From: Pyrus communis | Taxonomy: Eukaryota > Streptophyta > Magnoliopsida > Rosales > Rosaceae | Assembly (NCBI RefSeq): GCF_963583255.1 | Contig: NC_084808.1 | Span: 13,849,201 to 13,913,200 of the forward strand | Reading direction: 5' to 3' | Length of the DNA: 64,000 bases | Position numbers and translations under genes: made by a program | Notes under the pieces: model-generated | Told to the model about the DNA's origin: nothing | What the model saw: only the letters and a program-made list of their open reading frames with translations | The model's database searches: none | Shown here: positions 44,745 to 57,235 of the stretch, piece after piece | Position numbering within the stretch: position 1 is the first letter of the stretch | How the letters are laid out: each line of letters starts with the position of its first letter

Positions 44745-47700
44745 ATGTCATCGGATCCTCCTCCATCCACCACACTCTCACAGTACCTAGCAATGCAAAA
44801 CTCCACCCCATCGCCACCACCACAAACACCGTCTCCATTTCTCTCCTCCACACCCACCACCGCCTCCTCCGCTGCTATCCCCATCCTCTCAATCAAAGAC
44901 CCCAAAGCCCTCCTCTCAATCATCATCGTCTTTTCCATTTTCGCCCTCCTCATCCTCCTCCTCTCCTCCTCCTCTTCCTCCTCCTCCTCCTCCTCCTCGT
45001 CATTCTCCTCGTCCGCTGCCTCCCGCCATTATCGACCCGACCCATTTCTCTTCCCCAACCAGCAAGCCCACCGCATCATCTACCACGACAATAACTCCTC
45101 AGATCCCACGCCTCCCTCCATCGCCTACCTCTTGTCCGGGTCAAAAGGGGACTTGGGTCGGATCCTGAGACTTCTCCACGCCGCCTACCACCCCAGAAAC
45201 CAGTATCTCCTCCACCTCGACCGCTCTGCCTCCGATTCCGAGAGGGAAAAGTTGGCTCTCAGAGTCCAATCACTGCCCATTTTCAGAGCTGCCCAGAATG
45301 TCCATGTCATTGGTAAGGCCGATTTTGTGTACCCAACTGGCTCTTCTGCTATCTCCTTTACGCTCCATGGCGCCTCGATACTGCTGCGTCTGTCGCCCAA
45401 TTGGGATTGGTTTATCAGCCTCAGTGTTCGTGATTACCCACTAATCACACAAGATGGTTCGGATGCTTTCAATTCCTGGCATTTAATTGGATTTCAATTC
45501 ACAGTTCTGGTGTTTTGTTCGTAAATTTTGATTTTTTTGTATGGTTTTCTATATTGGTTTTTCTGGCTTCTGCAGATCTTCTTCACATTATGTCATTCCT
45601 GCCGAAAGATCTAAACTTTGTGAACCATTCAAGTTATATCGGCTGGAGAGAGTGCGAACATTTTCCTTGGTTTATTGATTTCGAGTTTTATGTTATTGTT
45701 ACTCGAGTTTTGTGGTGGATGTTGTGAATGAGTGTGAGGTTTGTATTTATTTGGTGCTACAGGTCTAGGAGATTGAGACCGATAATTGTTGACCCGGGGC
45801 TTTATCTTTCGGAGAAAACTGACATGTTCTATGCTACACAGAAAAGGGTGTTGCCTAATGCTTACCGGTTGTTCACAGGTACATTTCTTTTATTCTTTTT
45901 GTTGACTAATTTTTGCCTAATTTCAGTCCTTCATTTCACTTATTAGAGCGGAAAGTGTAATGTGGAAAGAGCGATTGCCTGTAAGTTAGTTGGAGCTACA
46001 ATTGCATACAATGTGTTGTTTAGGAACTGAATGAATATCAATAATCTATCTAGGTTAGCCTTGCAAAAGTTAACTGAGATTTATCCATCTACTGTACTCC
46101 CATCAGTTAGTGTTATAATTTTAAAGTGGTGGGAGCTTGTAGAATTGTATAATTAGGCTATATCAGCAGTCCCACTACTGGATTCTCAGGTATCCTTATG
46201 GTAGTTAAACATGGCTGGTCATGTCAGTTAACGTTGGTTGACTTAAGTAATTAATAGTTTTAGCACAATGTCGTTTTTTGGAGGATGGGGCTCTTCAAGC
46301 ATTTATTAGATTAAAGCAAACATTCCCTTGAGCCTAAATGGTTTGTCGGTTCCACTTGCATTGCTTGAGATGGGAACAAATCCTAAAGGAAACATCCTTC
46401 CAGTTTGCTTACCCACAGTCATCTGTGTAAAGAATGTTGAGGGGATATGTTGTAGACCTATGTTTTGGTGGTTTAGGATACACTAATGTTGGCAATGAAA
46501 GAACCAATTCTTGAACAGCAATCTAGTGGTTTTTCCTTTGGTGGTGGAGAACCTTGAGATGAACAGAGAGGACCTAGTTTAAGCCCTGCAATTTCCACTC
46601 CTACAAAGTGAGTTTGAGTTCCCAACATAAGTAAACAACTTGGTGCTTTATCTTTGAGTTCAGAACTAAAATTTGATTACTGGTTACGGACAAACATAGA
46701 GTTGGTTTCGAATCCATAGCATCAACTGCCAAAATATATTAGGAAGAACTCGGTTTCCCCCTTGTTATCAACAAACATAGAGCTAGCAATTCTCTTTTTC
46801 ATCCTCATCAAATGCTATACACTATTCCTCTCCAATTAGACACCAGGTCTCTCTCTTTCACATACACATACGAACACAAACATCTCTACATTTATTTTTG
46901 CATTAAAAAAAATCATGAGTAACTGTATCTTTCACACCCCTATTAGCTTAGTTGGTTAGAGCAGCCCTTCCGGGTTTGGACACGTCCTCACTCGTTCTTT
47001 TTTCAAGATCTTTAAGCCTCTTCCTCACTAAAGTTTTGCATCTTGTCCCGCAGCTCATAGGCTAACCTTGTACCCTCCTTACCATTATCCTTTTTGTAGT
47101 GACGAATCTTGTATGTGTTCCTAAGAAAAGGAAGTTGTCCATTTTTCGGGGTCTCAAAGGGGCGTGGAAACACATAAGAACTCTTGAATGGAAATGGAAA
47201 AGAGATGTAACTCCAATTTCTTCGGAAATGGCAAGATCTTTGGCACAAGCAGGAGTTGACCCGTATCATTCTAGTATTCAACATAGAAGGAGCTACTTAA
47301 ACAATCTTGATGGTGTAAATATGCAAGATCCTTAAAGTTAACTGTTGAGTTGTCACAAAGAGACAGTGTATAGAAGTTAATATCATGTTTATACCTGGGT
47401 TGAACTTGTGGATAGATTCAAGAGTAATTGCCTATACGGCAATGACTACTGTTTTCCATTTATTAACTTGTAACTTGTAAAGGCTTTTGGAGGACTGAGA
47501 CCATGGAAAAAGTGATACGTGCCAGTTATTGCTCCCACGATGCCCGTAAGCTATCCTGAAAACACTATTACTTTGGAGATTTAAACTGTTATGATAATTC
47601 ACTCGTAACTGTTTTCTTACCGCTGTTATGTAAAAGCTACCTTTCTCTCTTTTCTGTATGCACTAGGGATCGTTTGGAAACCAAGAAGTAGTACTTTATT

Positions 47701-48271
47701 CTAGTACAAATGAAAAAATTTGTCAAACTAACTGCTATGATCATTTTTTTCTGCAGGTTCTTCTTTTACGATTCTAAGTCGTAATTTCATTGAATTTTGT
47801 GTTGTTGGTATTGAAAACCTGCCAAGGACTTTGTTGATGTACTTCTCAAACACACCTTCTGCTCTTTCGAATTACTTCCCCACCATTCTTTGCAACTCCC
47901 AGCAGTTCAATAAGACTATCATAAACCACAACTTAGTATATGCTAATTCGGACACACCCCCTAGAGAGAAGCCCCAGCCAATCAGTTCCACGGGTTATGA
48001 TGCTATGATTCAGCATGGAGCGGCCTTTGCCACTGGACTTCAGTTAGACGATCCAATCCTTGACCGAGTGGATAGAGAAATTTTAAAACGCAGACGAGGA
48101 AAAATTGTTCCTGGAGGCTGGTGTTTAGGTGGATTTGCAAATGACACATGTTCAGTGTGGGGGGATGCTGATATTTTGAGGCCTAGTCCACGAGCAAGAA
48201 TACTTGAGAGTCTTTTAGTCAGATTGCTCTCAAATGGCACATTCCGGTCTCATCAATGCATATACGAGTGA
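44745..48271 (+). CDS. GT14 family beta-glucuronosyltransferase-like protein (GlcAT14 type), four exons
   Basis: Exons: 44745-45456, 45576-45651, 45763-45878, 47757-48271. All introns are GT-AG and the phases agree; the total of 1,419 bp gives 472 residues, the usual length. It is a type II membrane protein: a proline/serine-rich cytosolic tail, a membrane anchor at about residues 55-73, a serine run (about 74-86) coded by TCC/TCT repeats, then the Branch/GT14 domain from about residue 125 ([11 protein letters not shown]), with [65 protein letters not shown] and PGGWC motifs. Characterised plant relatives add glucuronic acid to arabinogalactan proteins in the Golgi; that function is inferred here. 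The open frame running past 45456 to 45524 is intron. Met17 is an alternative start. Intron 3 (1.9 kb) is unusually long and holds repeat-like DNA. Confidence 0.92.
45879..47756 (+). other. Long third intron of the GT14 gene with tRNA-like and repeat-like DNA
   Basis: A TAGCTTAGTTGGTTAGAGCA sequence at 46944-46963 matches a tRNA D-arm/box A. A weak box-B-like GGGTTTGGACACG follows at about 46973, closer than in a real tRNA, so a SINE head or tRNA relic is more likely. The ORF-like stretch at 47099-47335 has no recognised domain. Confidence 0.4.
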
Positions 48272-49040
48272 CTTGGATCCTCAATCCCCCGGGACACAGA
48301 GAAACAGATAATGTAAGCTACCCACCCCTTCAACATTTGGAAATTTTGGAAGAGTACTGCTACGGGCTGATTTTTTTAGCGACACTAGGCTCGTTTATAC
48401 TGTGTTGTAAAATGCATTACAAGTCATTGTGCTAAGAGTTGACCAAGTTGTCCTGTTGTACAAGTGATGTTTTGCCTCCACCCTCTACAAGGAAAGTAGT
48501 TTGTGTTTCTTTTTATCTCTCTTGATTGCATTCTTTGTTGGAAGTCAATTGCTTCTGAAAAAGAACTTGGAAGTGCTTCTTGAAGAAGCATATGTTGCGC
48601 ACTTTCTCCAGAAACCACTAAAAAGTGTTCTTAGTACCCTTAACTCGCTGTCACTACTCACCGTAAAACACTACTACGAAACATTAACAGCATCTGTAAC
48701 ATAGCTAGCACTGGGACAACAGCTGCGATTAAAAAGTGATTAAGACCGTTAATTTTGTTGTTCAATTTCTAACAATGGCGTTCACTGGAATTGGAGGACC
48801 GTTATATTATATAGTACAAAGCATCCAGAGAAGCCACTGCGCAGATGAAAGAACATCTGCCACTGCCCCGTCCCCTGCCAAACTTCTAAACATTTCACTA
48901 CAAACCTTTCAGATTCGAGTAAAGTTCCCCTACAAGGCTACCAGCAATGCATGTACTCCACTAGCACATCCTCAGCTCTTTTCTTCCGATTACTACTCCT
49001 CGGCCGCCACATGTGCAGCGATGTTTTCTCAATGCACTGA

Positions 49041-49092
<52 letters not shown>

Positions 49093-49107
49093 AGCTAGCA
49101 AGAATTT
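48272..49107. other. Shared 3' region between convergent GT14 and manganese transporter genes
   Basis: Contains the likely 3' UTRs of both genes. Apart from the CT repeat at 49042-49092, right next to the transporter stop codon, nothing is recognisable. Confidence 0.55.
49042..49092. repeat. (TC)n microsatellite in the transporter 3' UTR
   Basis: About 25 TC units, 16 bp beyond the stop codon of the minus-strand gene; reads as (GA)n in its mRNA. Confidence 0.95.
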
Positions 49108-52100
49108 TCAGAAAACTCCGAAAAATGTGGCTACTGCAAAAACTAGAAACAACCCACCTCCCACGTAGCCAACCTGATTGAAAATACGGTTAGTTTGCAC
49201 TATTGTGACACGGCATCAAACCGCAAGTTTCAAATTTATTAATATCATGGGAAAGTTGTGGTTCTTACCAGTTTTTCGGAAATGTAATTGGCGAGAAATG
49301 CACCTCCTAGAACAGCGATAGATGTCGCAAGTACGTGTCCAGCACTGGCTCCACTTGCCACACCCCATGGAGACTGTATTCAAGAAGTGTTAGAGGAAAC
49401 TATCATCAAGATCCAGTAGAACATGGAAGAAAGATTTATGCTTTTATGAAACTAAACAAGGTTGAACCTGTGCAGCACCGAGAGCAATTGTGGCGAGCAT
49501 TGAGCGATCTCCCCATTCCTAGAAGCAAAAGCAATATAGTCAGGTTTGAAATCTGTTGTTATGAAACAGCTGGAAATAATTACAGTTTCCTTTTAGTATA
49601 AAAACTGGGACTGCCACAATTGTTCGTTCAGCAGACATAAGTTTCCTTTTAGTACAAGGGAACTTCTGCCATTTTATTGCATATGAAGGCACTGTCATTC
49701 ACATTGATATGCGGTTAAAGGTTAAAGATCACAAAAATGTTGGAGAACAAAGATTTCCATGATGTCTGACATGTCTGGGAAACTTGATAGCTAAGTAGAC
49801 ATTTGATATGCACGTTAACATGTTGCTGCAGATAAGGGAAATATGCTTACGGCAACAAATACAAGGGTGAATGATTTCCAGACAATTTCAAGTGGATTAG
49901 TGAGCCGCTTTGACACCTGAGAAAGTACACAACAATAAGAATGAATAAGAACAGAATAATCTAAAATGGACTTGGAAAAATATACGACCGCACAAAGCCT
50001 GAGGCATGTAAACTTGTGAATAACTAGACTACCTTCTCTTTCACAAGCTCCTCAGCTTCGGTGTATTCATTAAGCTCAGGGCTGCTTTTATCACCACTTT
50101 TAACATCATTGGATGGCAGGTCCCATGCATCTTTTATTGATTTGAGACCAAAGAATAGCAGAAGAGTTACAGCAGCATATTCTCCAATTGGCAAGGCTGT
50201 TGGCATGACCACGAAATAATAAAACGATGAGGAGACTGAATGTAAAATAGAGTTTAGATTTGTATAATATTAAAACATCAAGCACAAGCATAGTTTAACT
50301 TGTTGACACACTGGAAATACCCAACAACGGAAGGAGTTCAGAATGGAAATGTATGACTAATCATCCATCTCTTACCATCCAAGCGCATACAAATTCATAA
50401 TAATTCATTCATCAAAAGAGGAGAAAGCTTTATCTAAAAATTCAAGTTCTGTACAGAAAATCTATAGGCACCTTTGATGATTTAACACTGGCTGTAATGC
50501 AGCAGTGGCATGTATGGGTAATTTGGAACTTTGTTTCTCTGACGTGGTGGGTTTCAGGTAGAATTATGGGTGAGAACTAAGATTTATTGACATCAAAGTC
50601 GATGCAGATGATGTCCATTTGGTCTTTTTACAAAATTACACCCTTTTTTTTTCATGAAATTTAGCACTCTGACGTCATTTTCTGTTCAAACTTCATTTAT
50701 ATTGAGTTTGTGATTTTACCCAAGAGAGAGCCATAAGTATATGTGTAGGGTATTACATTTCCTATGAGCACCTGAACACATGTAATCCTCCTGTTTACGT
50801 ATACCAAGTACCAACAAATACTAGAAGGAACCCCAATACCACTAGGAGAGTCCCCAAAAGGTTGGTGTGGTTGAACTCAAGATCATTTCTGAGTAGATCA
50901 AAATTGATTCACGAGAATAATGTTTCCTTGTTTAAGAACTTTTTAGGCTATCTGGTAGACATTATCAACTAAGACAAGCGAGTAGAGAACAAGACATGTT
51001 GCACGCAATGCAACATAGACAACAAACCAGCTAGCATTGTATTTGAAAACAATGATAAAGTTGGTAAACGCCATTAACGATGTTGATTAGGGACCTTAGG
51101 ATGGGGGAGGGAAGTCATTTAGACTAAACCTTTATCTTTATACAAATGTTGACTGGGAAGCTGATTAGCAGTGAATATCTAACTGATCTGCTGATAGCAG
51201 TACATTAACATCCTTTCACTGGATAGGTATCAAAGATAAATGTCCTACATAACTAACATTCGGAAACTTACTTGTCAAGAAAATATGTTCTGGATGAAAA
51301 ATGCCAAGAATTACAACTTACTTGTCTGGAATTGAGCAGGGACCGAGTTAAATATTCGCCCAATAATGACAGACAGGACTGTCATAAGTGTAAGAGCACC
51401 GGTTGAACCCAACAGAACCTGTTCAATTTAAGCAAGAAACCGAGTATTCTTCAATTAAAACTGAAGAGCAAACTAGCATTTGCAATCTAACCAACACCAT
51501 TTAACTAAGTTGTTCCCATAATGATACCTCGATTGTTTTGTATTAAGGGCAGTGAAGATCATAAACAGAGATCCAATTCAACAATGAAACTCGAAACTCA
51601 TGTTCAAGATATCAACAGGTGATTACAGATCACAAAATGAACAAAAGGATCTTGTGATAAGTTTTCAAGAATTTTTCATCTCCTAACAGAGTAACATTCT
51701 AGAGTGAATAGGGAGGGTAACATAATGCTTGAACCAATTTAGATATCAACTTAATAGGTTGTTGGAATTAATTTGATCTTGCTAGTTTTATCAAATTACA
51801 AGTTGTCTCTTTCTCTAATATACGTATCGGAGTTAATATACTTGAATTACTTCAGAATATTCCAAGATTTATTTTATCCTAACTGTGTTTAAGCTCGATG
51901 GATGGTGAAAATACCATTAGCTCGACTACAGAAAATTAATGAGCGAAACATTGTTTCTGGTTTCATTCCAAAATAAAGGCAGCACCAGGTTGAAAACAAC
52001 TTAGATGTACATAGATGATTTTGAAGCATAATGTCCTTCTCCGTAACATATTAGGGGAAGAAAAGCAGAAAATAAAAGATCTTCTGTTGCGAGGAGAAAC

Positions 52101-53971
52101 ACCGCATTTTGTTTCCATAGTAGAAATCAAGGGTTTGTCCGTATTTTAGAATATATTCATATGTCACTAGGCATACAAACTCATTCAACAAATACTACAT
52201 GTACGTATGCGCATCTGTAAAGATTGGCAGAATAACCGAAGAAAGAGCGCAATCAATCTTAATGGATACGGGGTGAAACTTCAGATGAGTTAGAAAGAAT
52301 CATACCAGTGCTTTGTCATATTGCATGGCCAGGAGTGCAGCAATAAAGAATGTCTGGTCAATGGACAGAAAGTATAACTTTAGGTCCACTTTCAATTCTT
52401 GTAGCACACACAATGGGAAAAAATTACAGAGAGTTCGTGTATTGGAAACTAGAATTATGACATAGGTTTTAGGTTCAATAGTTTGACTTGTTGGACCTGT
52501 CATGATGGTATATCCAATCTCAGCCAACACAATAATCAAAATAGACTTCCTTAAAATAACAAAATAGAAACTATTGAACCTAAAGAAGATAAGGGATTTA
52601 ATATAACAAAATGGAAACTATTGAACCTAAAGAGGATAAGGGTTTTGATATATCAAAATAGGTTCTGGTTAAATTTAAAGAGACTTCCTCAAAATAACAA
52701 AATAGAGAAGCCGAGGCGAAAAATTAGTTACCTTGTCACCAATTTCAGAAACAAATATTATAGAAAATGCAGCTGTAAAGCCTGATTTTGCGATTGCCGC
52801 TAAAAGTGTTGAAGGTCCTCCTTTCACAAATGCAATCAGAGCAAAAACTAAAGCACACCCAAGCAGCACAAGACCCACGGAGAGAGGATAAGGGATTTGA
52901 ACTGGAGGCTTCTCACTGCCAAATCATGAAATATAAAGTATGGCTCAGGTGATGTTAGCAGTTTAACATCCAATGATTCGAAGGAATCTAATCCATGGAC
53001 TATATCTCACATTTCAGATGAACCATTACTGGGTGCATCACTGGGAAAGATTTTCCTGTTCTTGTTTTCCTCACTGTCTTCATAGCCTCCAGATCCGATA
53101 CTAACATTAGATGCTTGGACTTGTACTTTTCTGCTGGCGGACCTCGATATCTGTCTACACCTCACTATAAATAAGTCAGCCAGTGTATTCCTCAGAACAA
53201 GCTATAAGCACACAAAAGAATGGACTTCATGGATCACATAAGAAAGGTAAACAGTGTAGCCTCCAGAGTTGGTGCAAAAATCACCACTTCAGAAACCAGA
53301 CAGAGTGAAGCAAAAGAACAATGTAGTACTTCAACCATTTCGAACCAGTCACATAATTTGTTACTAAGTATGCTGTATGCACCCCGATCCACTTTAGTAA
53401 TGAAAAAGCAGCAACTTGCAAATAACCTTTGGAGAGTTGCATATTTCATTTCATCTTAACAGAAGCAATTCATGTTCTACCACCACTAACTGAAGAAACT
53501 GGCACCCTGAACCGACTTCAACGCACACTCTAATTCTACGCAAAACTGTGAGAATTACCATGATTCTCTCAACCCGGATTGCAAACCTTTCACAAGGGTC
53601 AATCTACAAGTACAAGGTCAACCCAGATAGGCAATGACTCTTGTAATTGACTTTAAATTATCAGAAGCATGATAACCCAACTTCCAACCAACAAAACTAG
53701 CAATTAACCAAATTGTATACAAAAACAAATATAATCCCAAAGCCAATTAAGCAATATGCAACAAGTTCATCTTTGAATTACAGTTAGAGAGTAAAGGTTA
53801 AAACTTGAAAATTGAAGTAGTGATTTCAAGGGAGCAAAAAATAAAAAAATAAAAAAACGATAAGAACTTACATGAGGGTTTTGTGGAAGGGGCGGGACAG
53901 CTTGGAAGAGTTGTCAGCTTCTTGCTTGGATTGAATGCCAATGGCGTATGAAGAATCCCCAATCCCTGCAT
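49108..53971 (-). CDS. PAM71-HL: Chloroplast envelope Mn2+ transporter, GDT1-like protein 2 (PAM71-HL/CMT1), ten exons
   Basis: Exons from the start: 53971-53872, 53164-53011, 52915-52732, 52353-52306, 51418-51322, 50196-50033, 49916-49851, 49518-49468, 49373-49269, 49173-49108. All introns are GT-AG and the phases agree; 1,035 bp gives 344 residues. Exons 1-2 encode a plastid transit region (Ser/Arg/Lys-rich, few acids early). The UPF0016/GDT1 core has its two signature cation motifs: EIGDKTFF across the exon 3/4 junction and EWGDRSM in exon 8. About six to seven membrane helices surround an acidic loop (exon 6 end). FQTTLPIGEYAA and KSIKDAWDLP favour the PAM71-HL branch over PAM71. The family brings manganese across the inner envelope for photosystem II. 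In the second motif Arg replaces Lys, which I believe is normal for this branch. The exon 1 start is the first Met after the promoter. Confidence 0.93.
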
Positions 53972-54179
53972 TCTTTCTTTCTTTCTTTCCTTCTGGGAGT
54001 GTTTTTTTCTACAGTTTTTCCATCTTCTTTTTTCTGTGCAAGGCTGCAAGTGCTCAGATCAAACCAAAAGAACGAGCAATATTTTCTGAGTTGGGTTTTG
54101 GGATTTGGCAAAGTACAAGGTAGGATTGATTGAGCTGAGAAAGCAAGTTCTCGACCAATTTCAGTTCTGAGGGTGGGGC

Positions 54180-54186
54180 TTTTATA
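54180..54186 (-). promoter_or_regulatory. TATA box of the manganese transporter gene
   Basis: The minus strand reads GGCTATAAAAGCCC, with TATAAAA about 210 bp upstream of the start codon, leaving a 5' UTR of roughly 170-180 nt. Confidence 0.65.
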
Positions 54187-54192
54187 GCCTGC

Positions 54193-54198
54193 CACGTG
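54193..54198 (-). promoter_or_regulatory. G-box (CACGTG) next to the TATA box
   Basis: A palindromic CACGTG lies 6 bp upstream of the TATA box. G-boxes are bound by bZIP and bHLH factors and are frequent in light-regulated chloroplast genes; a light response here is inference. Confidence 0.5.
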
Positions 54199-54199
54199 T

Positions 54200-57100
54200 G
54201 TGCTATGGAGAGATAAAATGGAAGCTTTCTAACGTGAACTCCACAAGACCATAGATTGGCTATAGTTGGTATTCGTAAGACAGATTTTTCAGTGTAACTG
54301 TCATACATATATTACTATATAAATTGTGGAATATATACGTTAAAAAGTTAATAACATAAAAAATAAAATTTTTCACCACTTACATACAAACATGTGGTGT
54401 ATCACCTATATTTCCATTACAACTAAAAATTTCTCCAGTCCCAGGCCATAGTAGACCGAGCAAAATTTACTTGGAGTTAAAATTATGGGTAGTGTTATAC
54501 TCAAGGTTCTAAAAAACGTTAGGCGCTAGTCGGGTGGTGGGTTGGTGCCTAGCGCCTAGGCAGCTAGGTAGGGTCTAAGCGGCTAGGCGGGTTTAAGTAA
54601 ATTTCTTGTATATCTTGTAAATAAGTGCATATTGACACTTACAAAAAATTATACTTGTATGACAAAATGCAAAAAGAGTATCCAACAAGTCCAAAATTTA
54701 AAAACACATTAAGCATATATGTCATATAACCATAGTGAGGAGGATTGTAAGATGACACATGTACAACAAGTTCACAATTTAAAACAACATAAAATGGAAA
54801 ATAGGACAAAGTGACGACGGCTTGGTTTTGTATTTGTTTGTGAAATCAGAGTAAGAGAATATTGCAGGGCACGGGTTAGAACTTAGACTTTAAACAAATT
54901 TCAAAAAAAAAAAAAAAAAAAACCACCCAGCCGCCTAGAGCCATCCCGATTTTTCCAACCGTTATGCACAAAATCACCTCGGTTCCAACCAGCCCAGCGC
55001 CTAAGCCATTCTTTAGAACATTGGTTATACTTATCATTTATTTGTACAATTATTTATATTATCTTTTTAATAGAAATAAGGTTCATCAAATTATTTGGAT
55101 CTCATCTTTTTAGAGAATAATATTACAAATAAGTGGTAAGAGTAACATTTTTGTAAAATTATTTACTCTTAGGTTCTAGGGTTTCTGAGTCCAAAACCTA
55201 CTTCTAACTCTCGATAGGTGGGTATAGGCCTGACAAATAGGTCATGTTTGTTATGTTCATGTCGTTTTCGTATTATACATGTTATTTTAATAGGTCGTGT
55301 TGTGTCAAACCCATTAAGATAACAGATTCTAAACAGATGACTCAATAACGACTCGATTCATTAATGGGTCGTGTCGCTTCGTGCCGGGTTAAGGGTCATG
55401 CAAGAAATTGTCACGCCTAAAGTCTAGATCTGACAACGATGTCTTATTGGGTTTTTAACGGATAACCCGATAACGACCAACACGTTAACAAGTCTTTAAC
55501 AGATTACTCGATAACAACTCAACTCGTTAACAGGTTGACACAAACTCGTTATTTTTGTGTCATTTTGTGTCAAGTTAACGAGTCGTATAAGAAATTGTCA
55601 GGCCTCGGTGGTTAGCAAATTACAATTTTTTTTTATTATCAAGTTTAATTAGCGAAACAAACCTTACATTTATTTCCATTTTTTCATTGATGGTCATGCT
55701 TGACGAGGCTTCCTAAATGTTTGGAAATCAAGTCAAATTTTTCTGCTCGTAACTTGATTTTGGCTCCTCATGTGCAGTTTTCTGTGTTTTTGTTTGCCCT
55801 GTTGTTGGGTTTGTTTTCCTTGTTTTCATCATGGTTTATTGTTCGGTATGATTTCTTTGTACCACACATTCGTTCTCTCAACTCTTTTTTCCTGCAATTT
55901 CTCATTGATTGAAGGTTGGTGAACAATATCAATTAACGAAACATTCATATTGACAATCTTACCCCACCCCCCCCCCCCTTCCCAAAAAAAAATCTTTTTT
56001 TGCTTTTTTCACAGCTATTTATTCTCATTGTATAATAAAAGTAATTTTGAAAAGAAAAAAAAACATTGCAATCCCAAACTAGCCCTTACGTAATTTTAAA
56101 AATAAAAATGTATGTATATGACTTGTACTAGTAAATAGGGAATCAAATATAAAAGCATTTTGGTTTATGTAAATAAAATTCGTATATCTTTTAAGGTAAA
56201 GGCAATATCAAATTAAAAAAAAACCAAGAGATTACGATGACGATGAAGTACTAAAAAAAAATTAAATAAAAAAGGACTCTCTCACTTGGCTTAATAAGAA
56301 GACTTGTTTTCATTATTTTGTTTTAAATGGCTTGATTCAAAGCGACGTTTTTCCCAAGTCTTTTAGAAAAACAAAATAGTCTTTTTCTCCTTCGTTAATC
56401 ATTTGCAGAATTTGCACTAGCCAGCCCACCGATGCACTCTTCTCCTCCACCATACACCCAAACTTGAGTGGTCCTCGAAGGTTTTCACAGCCCACTTATT
56501 CGGGTTTCCAGGTGGATTCATCCACCACTGGTTAGGAGACCTAGTAGGATCCATGTAATGGGACTCACTTAGGAAGATGGTTAGGGTTAGCTGTGTTTCT
56601 TTTGATAAATTGACCAAAGCTAGGAGAATTTTGGGATTACTGTGTTTGGTTATGCTATAGACTAGGAAAAAACACGATAGTGTTGGGTTTTTGTCAAATT
56701 TTGATTCATGAAATGAGTGTTTTGGTGAATTTTTTTCTTCTTTACTATTGTTTTTCGTAGTTTTGATCCTTTGAGAGAAGCTTGTAATAATGCATTTTGT
56801 TTTTTCTTAGATAAAATTTAGCCCTATAGATAGTGGTGGATAGTTAGAAGGTGATTTTCAGGTCTCATATTGTTATGGAAAATCTCTTTTGGTTTGCGAT
56901 TCATGAAATTGGTTTTTGCTGTCAATTTTTGGAAGGTTTGTCGAATACCGGTGAAGTGTGGTTTTCCCTTTACAGTTTTATGTAATTTCATGTGTCTACT
57001 TATATGCTTTGTGTTGTTAAGAGGGAAGTGATTCTTACTACTCTTTTCTTGTCATGCACTCCTCCGTATCGTTAGCCTTGGAATTAAGTAAATCAAAGCA

Positions 57101-57230
57101 AAATCAATGCATAGAAACAAGCCGTGGTGCAAGGGCATTTGTTAGTTGGCGTGATTCATCTATTTTAAAAGAGGTTGAACCTCAATAGTGAGAAAATTTT
57201 GAAAATATTCAGTCTCAAGTAGGTACATAA
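54200..57230. other. Gene-free region upstream of the transporter
   Basis: Holds the hAT MITE at 54502-55023, then repeat-like DNA at 55180-55620 with several 'GGTCGTGT' and 'AACTCGTTAAC' motifs that resemble a degraded transposon, and a C-run at 55968-55978. The ORF-like pieces at 55700-55912 and 56417-56617 show no domain. Confidence 0.5.
54502..55023. mobile_element. hAT-type MITE with 8-bp TSD GTTATACT
   Basis: The 522-bp element lies between direct repeats GTTATACT at 54494-54501 and 55024-55031. The left end is CAAGGTTCTAAAAAACG and the right end, reversed, CAATGTTCTAAAGAATG. Subterminal GGCGCTAG and GCCTAGCGCCTAGG motifs match the style of the MITE at 9404-9767, with a longer interior. 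No transposase. Confidence 0.88.
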
Positions 57231-57235
57231 AAAAA

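Noticed and set aside
47012..47335. Overlapping ORFs in the GT14 intron
   Set aside because: No recognisable domain, inside a spliced intron, no splice-compatible context.
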